Shown here one piece after another: positions 54,268 through 64,000 of a stretch of DNA of 64,000 bases. The stretch spans positions 62,001 to 126,000 of the forward strand of contig NZ_SOZH01000011.1 in assembly GCF_004519295.1 (NCBI RefSeq), given 5' to 3'. Source of the DNA: Cellulosimicrobium funkei (GTDB lineage: Bacteria; Actinomycetota; Actinomycetes; Actinomycetales; Cellulomonadaceae). The translations under genes and the position numbers were made by a program. Below the pieces are notes generated by a model, which saw only the letters and a program-made list of their open reading frames with translations, was not told where the DNA came from and searched no databases. Each line of letters starts with the position of its first letter. Position 1 is the stretch's first letter.

Positions 54268-54301
54268 TGAACGCGTGTTTAGTCTATTGAACATGCGTTC
54301 A
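54268..54301. promoter_or_regulatory. TetR operator over the start of the exporter operon
   Basis: Arms TGAACGCGTGTT (54268-54279) and AACATGCGTTCA (54290-54301) are complementary at 11 of 12 positions around 10 bases. The -10 box (TAGTCT, 54280-54285) and the start codon of tetR lie inside it. Confidence 0.75.
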
Positions 54302-54994
54302 GAGCAGCCTCCGCGGACCGGTCGGGCCACGCCCGCGCCGTCGGGCACCGACGACCTCACGACCCGTGCCCGCATCCGGGACGCCGCGATCTCGCGGTTC
54401 GCGCGCGACGGGTTCGGCGCGCCGCTGCGCACCGTCGCGGCGGACGCGGGCGTGAGCGCGGCGCTCGTCGTGCACCACTTCGGCTCCAAGGACGGGCTGC
54501 GCCGGGCCTGCGACGCGTACGTGTTCGACGCCGTCCGCGCCGCGAAGACCGACGCGATCTCGCCGCAGGACCCGGCGGCCGGGCCCATGGCGCTGTTCAC
54601 GCAGCTCGCCGGGATCGAGGAATACGCGCCCGTGTTCGAGTACACGCTGCGCAGCCTCCAGGCGGGCGGCGACCTCGCGCGGTCGTTCGTCGAGCACCTC
54701 ACGCAGGTCACGCTCGAGTACATGGAGGACGGCGTCGCCGCCGGGGTGATCCGCCCGAGCCGCGACGAGCCCGCCCGCGCGCGGTACCTCGTCTCGCTCT
54801 CCCTCGGCTCGCTCCTCGTCGACGGCGCGCTGCGCGAGCGGACCGAGCCGCGCGACCCCGAGACCGACCTCCGCGAGTACGTCGAGCGCGTGATGCTGCC
54901 CGCGCTCGAGGTCTTCACCGAGGGGCTCTTCGTCGAGCCGACGCTGCTCGACGCGTACGTCCGGCACACCACCCACCAGGAGGAGACGCGATGA
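54293..54994 (+). CDS. TetR family repressor of an ABC exporter
   Basis: The 233-residue protein has the TetR winged helix ([48 protein letters not shown]) near residues 26-75. The remaining helices form the ligand pocket. It overlaps the next gene by four bases and controls the exporter below. The ATG has a -10 box (TAGTCT) 7 nt upstream, inside the palindromic operator. Confidence 0.9.
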   Translation: MRSEQPPRTGRATPAPSGTDDLTTRARIRDAAISRFARDGFGAPLRTVAADAGVSAALVVHHFGSKDGLRRACDAYVFDAVRAAKTDAISPQDPAAGPMALFTQLAGIEEYAPVFEYTLRSLQAGGDLARSFVEHLTQVTLEYMEDGVAAGVIRPSRDEPARARYLVSLSLGSLLVDGALRERTEPRDPETDLREYVERVMLPALEVFTEGLFVEPTLLDAYVRHTTHQEETR

Positions 54995-55926
54995 CGAGCA
55001 CGACCCCCGCCGTCGAGGTGCACGACCTGCGCAAGGCGTTCGGCCACGTGCAGGCGCTCGACGGCCTCGACCTGACCGTCCGCACGGGCGAGGTCGCCGG
55101 GTTCCTCGGGCCCAACGGCGCCGGCAAGTCGACCACGATCCGGGTGCTGCTCGGGCTGCTGCGCGCCGACTCGGGGACCACCCGGCTGCTCGGCGGGGAC
55201 CCGTGGCGCGACGCCGTCGACCTGCACCGCCGCCTCGCGTACGTGCCGGGCGACGTGAGCCTGTGGCCGAACCTCACCGGCGGCGAGGCGATCGACCTGC
55301 TCACCCGGCTGCGCGGGCGCGTCGACCCGCGCCGCAAGGAGCTCCTGCTCGAACGGTTCGAGCTCGACCCGTCGAAGAAGGCGCGCACCTACTCCAAGGG
55401 GAACCGGCAGAAGGTCGCGCTCGTCGCGGCGTTCGCGTCCGACGTCGAGCTGCTCGTGCTCGACGAGCCGACGTCGGGCCTCGACCCCCTCATGGAGTCG
55501 GTGTTCACGCAGTGCGTGCGCGAGGTCACGGCGGAGGGCCGGTCGGTGCTGCTCTCGAGCCACATCCTCGCCGAGGTCGAGAAGCTGTGCGACACCGTGA
55601 CGATCATCCGCGCCGGCCGCACCGTCCAGTCCGGCACGCTCGCCGAGCTGCGGCACCTCACGCGGTCGTCGGTCACCGTGGTGACCGACCGCGACCCCGC
55701 CGCCCTCGACGCGCTCGACGGCGTGCACGACCTCCTCGTCGAGCCCGGCGCCGACGGGACGCGGGCGCGGTTCGACGTCGACAACGACCACGTGGAGCCC
55801 GTGCTGCGCGCGCTCACCGAACTGGGGCTGCGGTCCGTCACGGTCACCCCGCCGTCGCTCGAGGAGCTGTTCCTGCGCCACTACGGCGACGAGCTCGCCC
55901 AGCTCGACGGGGCCGGTGCGCTGTGA
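54991..55926 (+). CDS. ABC transporter ATP-binding protein
   Basis: The 311-residue ATPase has Walker A ([11 protein letters not shown]), the signature YSKGNRQKV, Walker B ([13 protein letters not shown]) and the H-loop ([13 protein letters not shown]). The signature K-G-N instead of S-G-G is typical of polyketide antibiotic exporters of actinobacteria. It overlaps both neighbours (ATGA and GTGA) and works with the permease below. Confidence 0.92.
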   Translation: MTSTTPAVEVHDLRKAFGHVQALDGLDLTVRTGEVAGFLGPNGAGKSTTIRVLLGLLRADSGTTRLLGGDPWRDAVDLHRRLAYVPGDVSLWPNLTGGEAIDLLTRLRGRVDPRRKELLLERFELDPSKKARTYSKGNRQKVALVAAFASDVELLVLDEPTSGLDPLMESVFTQCVREVTAEGRSVLLSSHILAEVEKLCDTVTIIRAGRTVQSGTLAELRHLTRSSVTVVTDRDPAALDALDGVHDLLVEPGADGTRARFDVDNDHVEPVLRALTELGLRSVTVTPPSLEELFLRHYGDELAQLDGAGAL

Positions 55927-57587
55927 GCGCCCCCACCGCGGCACCGCCCCGCGGCCGAGGCGCCGCCGTCGCTCCCGAGCCTCCCCGCCCGGGCCGCGCG
56001 GCGACGGGCTGGCTCACCCTGCTGCGCTTCGTCCTGCGCCGCGACCGGGTCCGCATCCCCGTGTGGACGGCGTCCGTCGCGCTCCTCTTCGGGTACGCGG
56101 CCGTCGCCCTCGACACGCTCTACCCGACGGCCGCCGACCGCCAGGCGCGCGCGGCGCTCGTCTCGAGCCCGGCCGGGATCATGCTGTCCGGGCCGCAGTA
56201 CGGCATCGAGGACTACACGCTCGGCGCGATGATCGCCAACGAGATGGCGCTCACCGTCATGGTCGCGGTCGCGATCATGAGCATCTTCCTCGTCGTGCGG
56301 CACACGCGCGCCGAGGAGGAGACCGGCCGGGCCGAGCTCGTCCGGGCGGGCGTCGTGGGGCGGCACGCGCCCGCGACCGCGGCGTTCGTGGCGGCGGTCG
56401 TCGCGAACGCGGCCATCGCGCTCGCGACCGGCGTCGTGCTCGTCGCGACCGGGCTCGACGCCGTGGACTCCCTCGCGCTCGGCGCCGCCGTCGGGGTCAC
56501 GGGCCTCGTGTTCGCCGCCGTCGCCGTCGTGACGAGCCAGGTCACCGAGCACGCGCGCGGCGCGAGCGGGCTCGCGCTCGCCGTGCTCGGCGTCGCGTTC
56601 CTGCTCCGCGCCGTCGGCGACGTGCAGGAGGAGCACGGGAGCTGGGTCTCGTGGCTCTCCCCCATCGGGTGGGCGCAGCAGATCCGGGCGTTCGTCGACC
56701 TGCGCTGGTGGCCCCTCGGCCTGTCCGTCGCGCTCGTGGTGCTGCTCCTCGCCCTGGGCGCGGCGCTCGCCGCCCGGCGCGACCTCGGCGCCGGGCTCGT
56801 GCCGCCCCGCGCGGGCCGGCCCGACGCCGCCCGCTGGCTCGCGAGCCCGCTCGCCCTGGCGTGGCGTCAGCAGCGCGCGTCCGTGCTCGCGTGGGCGATC
56901 GGGATCGGCGTCACGGCGCTCGCGTGCGGGACGTTCGTCGACTCGGTGGGCGACATGGTCGCGGCCAACCCCGAGGTCGCCCAGATGATCGGCGACGCGT
57001 CCGACCTCGTGGCCGGCTTCGTCGCCGTCATGGCGCTCTTCCTCGGGCTCGGCGCGGGCGGGTTCGCCGTCGCCTCGGCCCAGCGCGCGCGGGGCGAGGA
57101 GACCGCGGGGCGGCTCGAGCCGGTGCTCGCGACGGGTGTCGGGCGCGTGCGGTGGCTCGCGGGCCAGCTCGTCGTGACGCTGGTCGGGACGTGCGTGCTG
57201 CTGGCCGTGAGCGCCGTCGGGCTGTGGCTCGGCGCCCTGAGCGTCGGGGAGGACGCGTTCGGCCTCGGTGACTACCTCGCCGCGTCGTTCGCGTACCTGC
57301 CCGCGGTCGCGGTCGTCGCGGGGGTCGCGGTGGCGGCGTTCGGGTCGCGCCCGGGCTTCGCGGCGCTCGCGTGGGCGCTCCTCGCCTACTCGTTCGTCGT
57401 GACGATGTTCGGCGCCCTGCTCGACCTGCCGTCGTGGGCGAGCGGGCTCTCGCCCTTCTGGCACGTGCCCCAGCTCCCCGGGGCCGACGCCGAGCCGTGG
57501 CCCTTCGTGTGGCTCACGCTCCTCGCCGTCGTGCTCGTCGCGCTGGGCCTCGCGGGCTTCCGCCGCCGCGACGTCCCGCGCCCCTGA
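55923..57587 (+). CDS. ABC-type exporter permease (polyketide antibiotic exporter-like)
   Basis: The 554-residue protein has about 12 helices in two similar halves, as in antibiotic-exporter permeases (EfrB/BerB-like ABC-2). Conserved segments are [37 protein letters not shown] and a second copy [19 protein letters not shown]. The GTG overlaps the ATPase stop. The transported compound is not known; a TetR controls the operon. Confidence 0.88.
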   Translation: MSAPTAAPPRGRGAAVAPEPPRPGRAATGWLTLLRFVLRRDRVRIPVWTASVALLFGYAAVALDTLYPTAADRQARAALVSSPAGIMLSGPQYGIEDYTLGAMIANEMALTVMVAVAIMSIFLVVRHTRAEEETGRAELVRAGVVGRHAPATAAFVAAVVANAAIALATGVVLVATGLDAVDSLALGAAVGVTGLVFAAVAVVTSQVTEHARGASGLALAVLGVAFLLRAVGDVQEEHGSWVSWLSPIGWAQQIRAFVDLRWWPLGLSVALVVLLLALGAALAARRDLGAGLVPPRAGRPDAARWLASPLALAWRQQRASVLAWAIGIGVTALACGTFVDSVGDMVAANPEVAQMIGDASDLVAGFVAVMALFLGLGAGGFAVASAQRARGEETAGRLEPVLATGVGRVRWLAGQLVVTLVGTCVLLAVSAVGLWLGALSVGEDAFGLGDYLAASFAYLPAVAVVAGVAVAAFGSRPGFAALAWALLAYSFVVTMFGALLDLPSWASGLSPFWHVPQLPGADAEPWPFVWLTLLAVVLVALGLAGFRRRDVPRP

Positions 57588-57651
57588 CGCGTGGCCGTCG
57601 TGGGCTCCGGCTAGGCTCGATCCACCTTTTCCGACCACGGAGGTGACGGTC

Positions 57652-58479
57652 ATGTCCACGCCCGACCGGAGCGACGCGACGCGCTCGGCCAGGGCCACCC
57701 TGCACGAGTGGGTCGACGCGATCCCCACGCGGGAGCCGACCGAGGGTGCCGGAGCCCGCGAGCCGCGCACGTGGGTCGCGGCCCTCGCGCTCGAGGGCAC
57801 GTGGCTGGGCCTGTACCAGGACGCGTACCGGTTCACCGAGACGGAGTGGGACGAGCTCGTCGACGACCTCTCCCGGTACGCCGACGTCCGGCCGCCCGCG
57901 CGCGCCGTCGTGTTCCGCGACGTCGAGCTCGACGAGGACCCGTTCCGCGACGACGAGCGCCCGCTCGTGGACGCGGTGCTGCGGGTCGCGCTCGAGGAGG
58001 GGGTCGAGAACGTCACCTTCGCCGCGGTCGCGCGGCGGTGCGACCGCAGCGAGTCGACCCTGCGGTCGATGTTCGGGGACGCGGAGACGCTGGTCGACGA
58101 CGTCGCGATCGAGGTCGTGCAGTCCGGGTTCGACGACCTCTCGCCGCTGCGGCTCGACCCGTCGCGCGCCGCGGTCGCGGCGTCCGTCGCGGCGCTCGAC
58201 GACTCGCGCAAGGCGGCGGCGCTCCTGCGCCTCTACGCCCTCGGCGGGGTGGCGCGCGACGACGTGCCCGAGGGCCAGCACACGGTCCACGCGGACGTGC
58301 TGCGCGCGTGGCGGGAGGAGGGCGCGCCGTCGTCCCTCGTGCTCGCGGCGCTCGCGTGCGACGGCTGGCGGGCGGGCGAGCGGCAGCGCGCGCTGCTGTT
58401 CCCCCCGGCCCTGCCGGGTGCGGTCGTGCGCGAGCTCGCGCGCCTCGTCGACGACGCCGCGGGCCCCGTGACGCCGTAG
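57652..58479 (+). CDS. TetR-like protein with central HTH
   Basis: The 275-residue protein has an HTH resembling TetR (VDAVLRVALEEGVENVTFAAVARRCDRSESTLRSMFGDAETLVDDVAIEV) at about residues 103-155 instead of the N-terminus. The first 100 residues are acidic and of unknown fold. The ATG has GGAGG 8 nt upstream; the GTG at 57643 overlaps it. The role is unknown. A -10-like TAGGCT lies at 57612-57617. Confidence 0.68.
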   Translation: MSTPDRSDATRSARATLHEWVDAIPTREPTEGAGAREPRTWVAALALEGTWLGLYQDAYRFTETEWDELVDDLSRYADVRPPARAVVFRDVELDEDPFRDDERPLVDAVLRVALEEGVENVTFAAVARRCDRSESTLRSMFGDAETLVDDVAIEVVQSGFDDLSPLRLDPSRAAVAASVAALDDSRKAAALLRLYALGGVARDDVPEGQHTVHADVLRAWREEGAPSSLVLAALACDGWRAGERQRALLFPPALPGAVVRELARLVDDAAGPVTP

Positions 58480-58507
58480 CGGTCCCCTCACGGCCCGCGG
58501 CTCCCGC

Positions 58508-59002
58508 TCAGCGCCGGAGCTCGCGCTCCTGCACGACGCCGGGGCACGGGACCGCGACGACGTCACCACGCCGCAGGTCCTCGGGGAGCCGCGCCACGCC
58601 CCCGGCGCGACCGGGGGCGGGGTGCACGGTGAAGCGGCGCAGGGGTGCCGCCGAGACGCGGCCGACGAGCCGGGCCTCCTCGACCGCCGCGCCGCGCGCG
58701 TCGAGGTCGGCGTCGAGCCACAGCTGCCGGTGGTGGCCACCGAGGCGCGGGACGACGTCCTCCACCCCGGCGAGCACGACGCACCGCGGCGACGCCTCCC
58801 ACAGCCGCCCGACGCGGCCCGGGTCGGCGCTCGCGGGCACGTGGACGGTCGGGGTCGCGCGCAGCCGGGCGCAGGCGGCGAGGCTCGTCCCGTCGACGAG
58901 CACGTCGTGCGAAGCGAGGACGGTGCCGCCCGGCCAGGCCGACGAGGGAGCGCCGCGCAGCGCGGCGAGCCGGGCGGAGAACGCGGTGTGCACGAGGGTC
59001 AT
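58508..59002 (-). CDS. Hypothetical protein
   Basis: The 164-residue protein shows no family I recognise. The N-terminal half is Ala/Arg-rich (MTLVHTAFSARLAALRG), with RRG-type basic segments and a proline-rich tail (VAVPCPGVVQERELRR). Its third-position GC is like a coding gene, and the start has a GGAG site. It is convergent with the TetR-like gene. It has no signal peptide or membrane helix. Confidence 0.6.
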   Translation of the reverse strand: MTLVHTAFSARLAALRGAPSSAWPGGTVLASHDVLVDGTSLAACARLRATPTVHVPASADPGRVGRLWEASPRCVVLAGVEDVVPRLGGHHRQLWLDADLDARGAAVEEARLVGRVSAAPLRRFTVHPAPGRAGGVARLPEDLRRGDVVAVPCPGVVQERELRR

Positions 59003-59134
59003 GACTCCGGTCTACCGCGCGCGGCGGGGGCGGGAACCGGGCCTGACGGAACGCACACGGCCCGCGCCCGGATCCTCACGGCCTCCCGACGCGCGGGGCC
59101 GTCCGCCCGCGGGGAGGCTGCTCGCCGGCCGGCG

Positions 59135-59845
59135 TCAGGACGCCGCGGTCGGGGAGCCCGGGTCCGGCTCGAAGCGGTAGCCCATGCCCGCCTCGGTGAG
59201 CAGGTAGCGCGGGGCCGCCGGCTCCGGCTCGAGCTTCTTGCGGAGCTGTGCGACGTACAGGCGCAGGTAGCCCGTGTCGCTCACGTGCTGGGAGCCCCAG
59301 ATCTCGGTGAGCAGCGTCTGCCGCGTGACGAGCTTGCCCGGGTTGCGGACGAGCCGCTCCAGCACCTGCCACTCCGTCGGGGTGAGCCGCACCTGCTCGG
59401 TCTGGCCGTCGCGCACGCGCACGACGCTGTGTGCCGACAGGTCGACGGTCACGTCGCCCAGCACGACGACCGGGGCGGAGTCCTCGTGCGCGACGCGGCG
59501 CGTGAGCGCGCGGATGCGCGCGAGCAGCTCCTCGATGGAGAACGGCTTCGTGACGTAGTCGTCGGCGCCCGCGTCGAGGGCCTCGACCTTGTCGGCGGCG
59601 CCCGTGCGCCCGGACACCACGAGGATCGGGGCGTCCGACCAGCCCCGGACGGCGTGGATCACGTCGAGGCCGTCGAGCTCGGGCATGCCGAGGTCGAGCA
59701 TGAGGACGTCCGGGCGGTGGTCGATCGCACGCGCGATCGCCTGCGAGCCCGAGGTCGCCGTGATGATCTCGTAGCCCTGCGCGGTGAGGGTGATGCGCAG
59801 GGCGCGCAGGATCTGCGGGTCGTCGTCGGCGATGAGGATCTTCAT
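59135..59845 (-). CDS. kdpE: Response regulator KdpE
   Basis: The 236-residue protein has a receiver domain with the phospho-Asp in VLMLDLGMPELDG and conserved Thr/Lys, and a PhoB-type winged helix (VRLTPTEWQVLERLVRNPGKLVTRQTLLTEIWG, YLRLYVAQLRKKLE). It activates the kdp operon under low potassium. The start overlaps the KdpD stop by ATGA. Confidence 0.95.
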   Translation of the reverse strand: MKILIADDDPQILRALRITLTAQGYEIITATSGSQAIARAIDHRPDVLMLDLGMPELDGLDVIHAVRGWSDAPILVVSGRTGAADKVEALDAGADDYVTKPFSIEELLARIRALTRRVAHEDSAPVVVLGDVTVDLSAHSVVRVRDGQTEQVRLTPTEWQVLERLVRNPGKLVTRQTLLTEIWGSQHVSDTGYLRLYVAQLRKKLEPEPAAPRYLLTEAGMGYRFEPDPGSPTAAS

Positions 59846-62355
59846 GGCGCGCTGGTCTCCGGGGCGTCGGGGTGGGGCGTCGGGCCCGCGGCGGGCAGGG
59901 CCACGACCATGGTGAGCCCTCCGCCGGGGGTGTCCTCGGGGGTGAGCGTGCCGCCCATGCCCTCGACGAACCCCTTCGACAGCGCGAGGCCGAGCCCGAG
60001 GCCGGTCGTGTTGTCGGTGTCGCCGAGGCGCTGGAACGGCACGAACACGTCCTCGCGCCGCTCGGGCGGGATGCCCGGGCCGTGGTCGACGACGCGGATC
60101 TCGACCGACCCCCCGAACGCGCTCGTCGAGATCCGCACGCGCTCGTCCGGCGGCGAGTGCCGCGTCGCGTTGGCGAGCAGGTTGACCAGCACGCGCTGGA
60201 GCAGCACCGGGTCGGCGACGACCGCGGGGACGTCGAGCTCGAGGTCGAGCTCCACCTGGGCGGGCCCGAGACCGAGCTCGTCGAGCGCGGGCAGCACGAC
60301 GTCGGCCGGCTCGACCTCGGTGCGCGACACCCCGAGGACGCCCGCCTCCAGCCGGCTGACGTCGAGCAGGTCGGTGATGAGCGTGCCGAGCGCGCCGAGG
60401 CTCTCGTCAGCGGTCGCGAGCAGCTCGTCCCGGTCGGCAGGGCTGAGCGCGCCGCGCGTCGAGCGCAGGCCGCTCACGGCGGCGGTCGCGGCGCTCAGCG
60501 GACGACGCAGGTCGTGGCTCAGCGCCGACAGCAGCGCGCTGCGCACGCGGTCGGACTCGGCGAGCTGGTCCATCTCGCTCGCGACCTCGGCGAGGTCGCT
60601 GTGCTCGAGCGCGGCCTCGAGCTGGACCGCGATGACGTTGAGCAGGCGCCGCTCGGACGCGGCGAGGTCCGGCCCGAACAGCTCGAGGTCCGCCCGGTCG
60701 TCCACGCGCACCGTGGTGCTGGGCGTGCCCGGCCCCGGGTCGCCGTCGGCCGCGAGCTCCGTCCCGGAGACGACGAGCCGCGCCCCCACCATGCCGAACG
60801 CCTCGCGCGCCCGGCTCACGAGGGCCTGCACGGCGTCCTGCCCGCGCAGGACGCTGCCCGCGACCGTGGCGAGCACCTCGGACTCCGCGGCCGCCCGCCG
60901 GGCCGCGCGCGTCGTGCGCGCCGCGCGGTCGACGACGACGCTCACGAGGACGGCGATGACGACGTACAGGACGAGGGCCACGAGGTGGAACCGCTCGCCC
61001 ACGGTGATCGTGTGCAGGGGCTCGACGAAGAAGTAGTCGAGCGTGACGCCCGACAGGACCGCGGCGTAGACCGCGGGCCAGACGCCCCCGACGAGCGCGA
61101 CGACGACGACGAGCAGCTGGTACGCCAGGACGTCGGTCACGAGCGTGTCCTCGTCGCGCGCCGTGACGAGGAGCCAGGTGAGCAGCGGTCCGCCGACGAG
61201 CGCGAGGACGAACCCCGCGACGCGACGCCGCAGGGTGAGCGCGCCGCCCGAGCGGGGCAGGCGTGCCCCTCCCCCGGCGGCGGCGTGGTTGACGATGTGG
61301 ACGTCGATGTTGCCCGCCTCGCGCGTGACCGTCGCGCCGATGCCGGGGCCGCTGAGGGCCGACGCGAGCCTGCCCCGGCGCGAGACCCCGATGACGAGCT
61401 GCGTGGCGTTGACGCCCTTGGCGAACTCGACGAGCGCGGTGGGGACGTCGTCGCCCACGACCTGGTGGTACGTCCCGCCGAGCTGCTCGACGAGCGCGCG
61501 CTGGTGCGCGAGCGCGCCGGGGGCCGCGTCGCGCAGGCCGTCCTGCGTCGTGACGTGCACCGCGAGGAGCTGGCCGCCCGCCGACCGCGCGGCGATCCGG
61601 GCGCCGCGCCGCACGAGCGTCTCCCCCTCCGGGCCGCCCGTGAGCGTCACGACGACGCGCTCCCGCGCCTCCCAGGTGCTGTCGATCCCGTGCTCGGTCC
61701 GGTAGAGCTGGAGCGCCGCGTCGACCTCGTCGGCGAGCCAGAGCAGCGCGAGCTCGCGCAGCGCGGTGAGGTTGCCGAGGCGGAAGTAGTTCGACAGCGC
61801 CGCGTCGACGCGCTCGGCCGGGTACACGTACCCGCCCGCGAGGCGGTCGCGCAGCGCCTGGGGCGCGAGGTCGACGACCTCGATCTGGTCGGCGCCGCGC
61901 AGGACGGCGTCGGGGATCGTCTCGCGCTGCACGGCGCCCGTGATCTTCTCGACCACGTCGTTGAGCGACTCGATGTGCTGGATGTTGACGGTCGAGATGA
62001 CGTCGATCCCGGCGTCGAGCAGCCGGTCGACGTCCTGCCAGCGCTTCTCGTGGGCGAGGCCCGGCGCGTTCGTGTGCGCGAGCTCGTCGACGAGCGCGAC
62101 GTCCGGGCGCCGCGCGAGGACGGCGTCCAGGTCGAGGTCCGTGAGCGCGACGCCCCGGTGGGTCACGCGGACGCGCGGCACCACCTCGAGGCCCTCCGCC
62201 ATGGCCGCCGTCGCGGCGCGGCCGTGGGTCTCCACGACCGCGACCACGACGTCCCGGCCCTCGTCGCGCAGACGGCGGCCCTCCTCGAGCATGGCGTAGG
62301 TCTTCCCGACGCCGGGCGCCGCCCCGAGGAGGACCCGCAGCCGTCCGCGCGCCAT
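59842..62355 (-). CDS. kdpD: Sensor histidine kinase KdpD
   Basis: The 837-residue protein has the N-terminal KdpD domain (MARGRLRVLLGAAPGVGKTYAMLEE, about 1-210), a universal stress-like domain (about 230-360), four membrane helices (about 385-495), a GAF-like segment, a HisKA domain (LSHDLRRPLSAATAA with the phospho-His) and an ATPase (LVNLLANATRHSP, GLGLGLALSKGFVEG). It senses potassium limitation and phosphorylates KdpE. The N-terminal Walker A is complete. Confidence 0.95.
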   Translation of the reverse strand: MARGRLRVLLGAAPGVGKTYAMLEEGRRLRDEGRDVVVAVVETHGRAATAAMAEGLEVVPRVRVTHRGVALTDLDLDAVLARRPDVALVDELAHTNAPGLAHEKRWQDVDRLLDAGIDVISTVNIQHIESLNDVVEKITGAVQRETIPDAVLRGADQIEVVDLAPQALRDRLAGGYVYPAERVDAALSNYFRLGNLTALRELALLWLADEVDAALQLYRTEHGIDSTWEARERVVVTLTGGPEGETLVRRGARIAARSAGGQLLAVHVTTQDGLRDAAPGALAHQRALVEQLGGTYHQVVGDDVPTALVEFAKGVNATQLVIGVSRRGRLASALSGPGIGATVTREAGNIDVHIVNHAAAGGGARLPRSGGALTLRRRVAGFVLALVGGPLLTWLLVTARDEDTLVTDVLAYQLLVVVVALVGGVWPAVYAAVLSGVTLDYFFVEPLHTITVGERFHLVALVLYVVIAVLVSVVVDRAARTTRAARRAAAESEVLATVAGSVLRGQDAVQALVSRAREAFGMVGARLVVSGTELAADGDPGPGTPSTTVRVDDRADLELFGPDLAASERRLLNVIAVQLEAALEHSDLAEVASEMDQLAESDRVRSALLSALSHDLRRPLSAATAAVSGLRSTRGALSPADRDELLATADESLGALGTLITDLLDVSRLEAGVLGVSRTEVEPADVVLPALDELGLGPAQVELDLELDVPAVVADPVLLQRVLVNLLANATRHSPPDERVRISTSAFGGSVEIRVVDHGPGIPPERREDVFVPFQRLGDTDNTTGLGLGLALSKGFVEGMGGTLTPEDTPGGGLTMVVALPAAGPTPHPDAPETSAP

Positions 62356-62357
62356 GC

Positions 62358-62972
62358 TCAGCCTCCGATCCGGTCCAGGTCGACGTTGAGCTCGAGCACG
62401 TTCACCGTCGGCTCGCCGAGGTACCCCAGCGCACGCCCCCCAGTGTGCCGCGCGACGAGCTCCTCGACCTGCGCGGTGGTCAGACCGCGCGCCGCCGCGA
62501 CGCGGTCGACCTGGACGGCGGCGTAGGCCGGGCTGATGTGAGGGTCGAGCCCGGAGCCCGAGGCCGTGAGCGCGTCCACGGGGACGTCGGCCGGGTCGAT
62601 GCCCTCGAGCTCCGCGACCTGGGCGCGCCGCTCCGTGATCGCGGCGACGAGGTCCTCGTTCTCGGGACCGAGGTTCGAGCCCGACGACGCCGCGGCGTCG
62701 TACCCGTCGCCCGCGGCCGACGGCCGGGGCTGGAAGTACTCGGGCAGGGGGTCGCCGTCGGCGTCGGTGAACGCCTGCCCGAGCAGGGCCGACCCGACGA
62801 CCCGGCCCGCGCCGTCGTGCACGAGCGAGCCGTCGGCGCGCGCGGGCAGGACGAGCTGCCCGACGCCCGTGACGACGAGCGTGTACCCGACGCCGAGGAG
62901 GAGGGTGAGGACGAGCATCGCCCGGGTCGCGACCCAGACGACCCGCCCGGTGCTGCGTGCCGTGGTGTTCAT
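62358..62972 (-). CDS. kdpC: Potassium-transporting ATPase subunit KdpC
   Basis: The 204-residue protein has one N-terminal membrane helix (VLTLLLGVGYTLVVTGVGQLV), then the KdpC signature (GSALLGQAFTDADGDPLPEYFQPRPSA, SNLGPENEDLVAAITERR, SGSGLDPHISPAYA). KdpC assembles and stabilises KdpFABC. It is followed two bases later by kdpD. Confidence 0.95.
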   Translation of the reverse strand: MNTTARSTGRVVWVATRAMLVLTLLLGVGYTLVVTGVGQLVLPARADGSLVHDGAGRVVGSALLGQAFTDADGDPLPEYFQPRPSAAGDGYDAAASSGSNLGPENEDLVAAITERRAQVAELEGIDPADVPVDALTASGSGLDPHISPAYAAVQVDRVAAARGLTTAQVEELVARHTGGRALGYLGEPTVNVLELNVDLDRIGG

Positions 62973-62997
62973 GGGGTTCTCCTGGTCGTCGTGCGGG

Positions 62998-64000
62998 TCA
63001 GTAGCCGGGGAGGAGGCGCACGACGAGGTCGATGAGCCAGATGCCGACGAACGGGGCCACGAGGCCGCCGACGCCGTAGACGAGCAGGTTGCGCCCGAGG
63101 ATCGTCGAGGCGTCGGCGGGCCGGTACCGCACGCCGCGCAGCGCGAGCGGGATGAGCAGCACGATGACGATCGCGTTGAAGACGATCGCCGACAGCACCG
63201 CCGACGACGGCGAGCTGAGGCCCATGACGTTGAGCACCTCGAGGCCGGGGAACACGCCCATGAACATCGCGGGGATGATCGCGAAGTACTTCGCGACGTC
63301 GTTGGCGATCGAGAACGTGGTGAGCGCCCCGCGCGTGATGAGGAGCTGCTTGCCGATGCGCACGACGTCGATGAGCTTCGTCGGGTCGGAGTCGAGGTCG
63401 ACCATGTTGCCGGCCTCCTTCGCGGCCGACGTGCCGGAGTTCATCGCGACGCCCACGTCGGCCTGCGCCAGGGCGGGCGCGTCGTTCGTGCCGTCGCCCG
63501 TCATCGCGACGAGGTTGCCGCCCTCCTGCTCGGCGCGGATGAGCGCGAGCTTGTCCTCGGGCGTGGCCTCGGCCAGGAAGTCGTCGACGCCGGCCTCCTG
63601 CGCGATGGCGGCGGCGGTGAGCGGGTTGTCGCCCGTGATCATCACCGTGCGGATGCCCATAGACCGCAGCTCGGCGAAGCGGTCCGCGATGCCCTCCTTG
63701 ACGACGTCCTTGAGGTGGACGACGCCGAGCACGCGGCTCACGCCGTCCGGCGTCCGCACCGCGACGACGAGCGGCGTGCCGCCCGACTGCGCGACCTCCT
63801 CCACGACGTCGTCGAGCTCCGCGAGCACGCTCGACGCCGCCCGCTCGCCGCCCTGCTCGACCCACGCCGTCACGGCGGAGCCGGCGCCCTTGCGGATCTG
63901 GGTCCCGTCCGGCTCGTCGAGCCCCGACATCCGGGTCTGCGCCGTGAACGGCACGATCTCGCCCGGCGCGGTCGGCCCGACGTCGAGGCCCCCGCGGCGC
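62998..64000 (-). CDS. kdpB: Potassium-transporting ATPase subunit KdpB (C-terminal part)
   Basis: The frame continues off the right edge (…[15 protein letters not shown] then [13 protein letters not shown]). The visible 334 residues are the end of the nucleotide-binding domain and the C-terminal helices. Motifs include [31 protein letters not shown] and [13 protein letters not shown]. The phosphorylation motif DKTGT lies beyond the window. The stop is 25 bases before kdpC. Confidence 0.95.
   Translation of the reverse strand, partial: RRGGLDVGPTAPGEIVPFTAQTRMSGLDEPDGTQIRKGAGSAVTAWVEQGGERAASSVLAELDDVVEEVAQSGGTPLVVAVRTPDGVSRVLGVVHLKDVVKEGIADRFAELRSMGIRTVMITGDNPLTAAAIAQEAGVDDFLAEATPEDKLALIRAEQEGGNLVAMTGDGTNDAPALAQADVGVAMNSGTSAAKEAGNMVDLDSDPTKLIDVVRIGKQLLITRGALTTFSIANDVAKYFAIIPAMFMGVFPGLEVLNVMGLSSPSSAVLSAIVFNAIVIVLLIPLALRGVRYRPADASTILGRNLLVYGVGGLVAPFVGIWLIDLVVRLLPGY

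Overview
The window is about 72-75% GC chromosomal DNA from a high-GC Gram-positive actinobacterium. GlnR-type orphan response regulator, DUF5063 next to recR, a Crp-nth-RidA-DUF4177-PBP neighbourhood, a very long DnaX and many leaderless genes point to Micrococcales, most likely the Cellulomonadaceae/Promicromonosporaceae (Cellulomonas, Cellulosimicrobium, Isoptericola type). This placement is an inference from content, not a database match. I see no insertion sequence, prophage or CRISPR array. The novelty lies mainly in regulatory DNA: matched sigma-factor/promoter pairs, leader peptides, operators and a family of related terminator palindromes.

Layout. 1-8,200: a partial gene, glnR with an overlapping alpha/beta hydrolase, nth, crp, ridA-DUF4177, a bifunctional PBP, a metallophosphoesterase and tRNA-Pro(CGG). 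8,300-16,000: a ferredoxin-reductase-like flavoprotein, a GGCAG microsatellite, the methylcitrate operon (GntR, prpD, prpB, prpC), then a divergent dehydrogenase plus ECF41 sigma factor whose predicted target promoter lies in front of the pair. 16,000-23,000: DUF2625, a DUF4232 membrane protein, then a compact SigK-type regulon (dipZ, fasciclin lipoprotein, rskA, sigK) with three copies of one promoter motif. 23,000-29,000: DAHP synthase with an aromatic leader peptide and attenuator, a Nudix hydrolase, an RsbQ/RsbP-like signalling pair, and an Rrf2 regulator with a TauE/SafE exporter.

29,000-44,200: a GATase, a YtrA-type GntR/ABC operon with a 32-bp palindromic operator, a frameshifted 7-TM gene, a VOC protein, asd-lysC, a formate/nitrite channel, a ribbon-helix-helix/DUF4097/DrrAB-like cassette with its own operators, a second TauE/SafE protein, and ArsR-SRPBCC. 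44,200-54,100: DUF5063, recR, an ECF sigma/membrane partner pair, dnaX, metI-metN-metQ with a cysteine-rich leader ORF, SRP RNA and tRNA-Ser(GGA). 54,200-64,000: a TetR-controlled ABC exporter, an atypical TetR-like protein, an unknown ORF, and kdpB(partial)-kdpC-kdpD-kdpE for potassium uptake.

Many starts (nth, pbp, nudix, recR, dnaX and others) have a TANNNT-like -10 box exactly 6-7 nt upstream, so leaderless mRNAs appear common here; I used this to choose several starts. Almost all intergenic ends of convergent genes carry long perfect hairpins without T-tracts.
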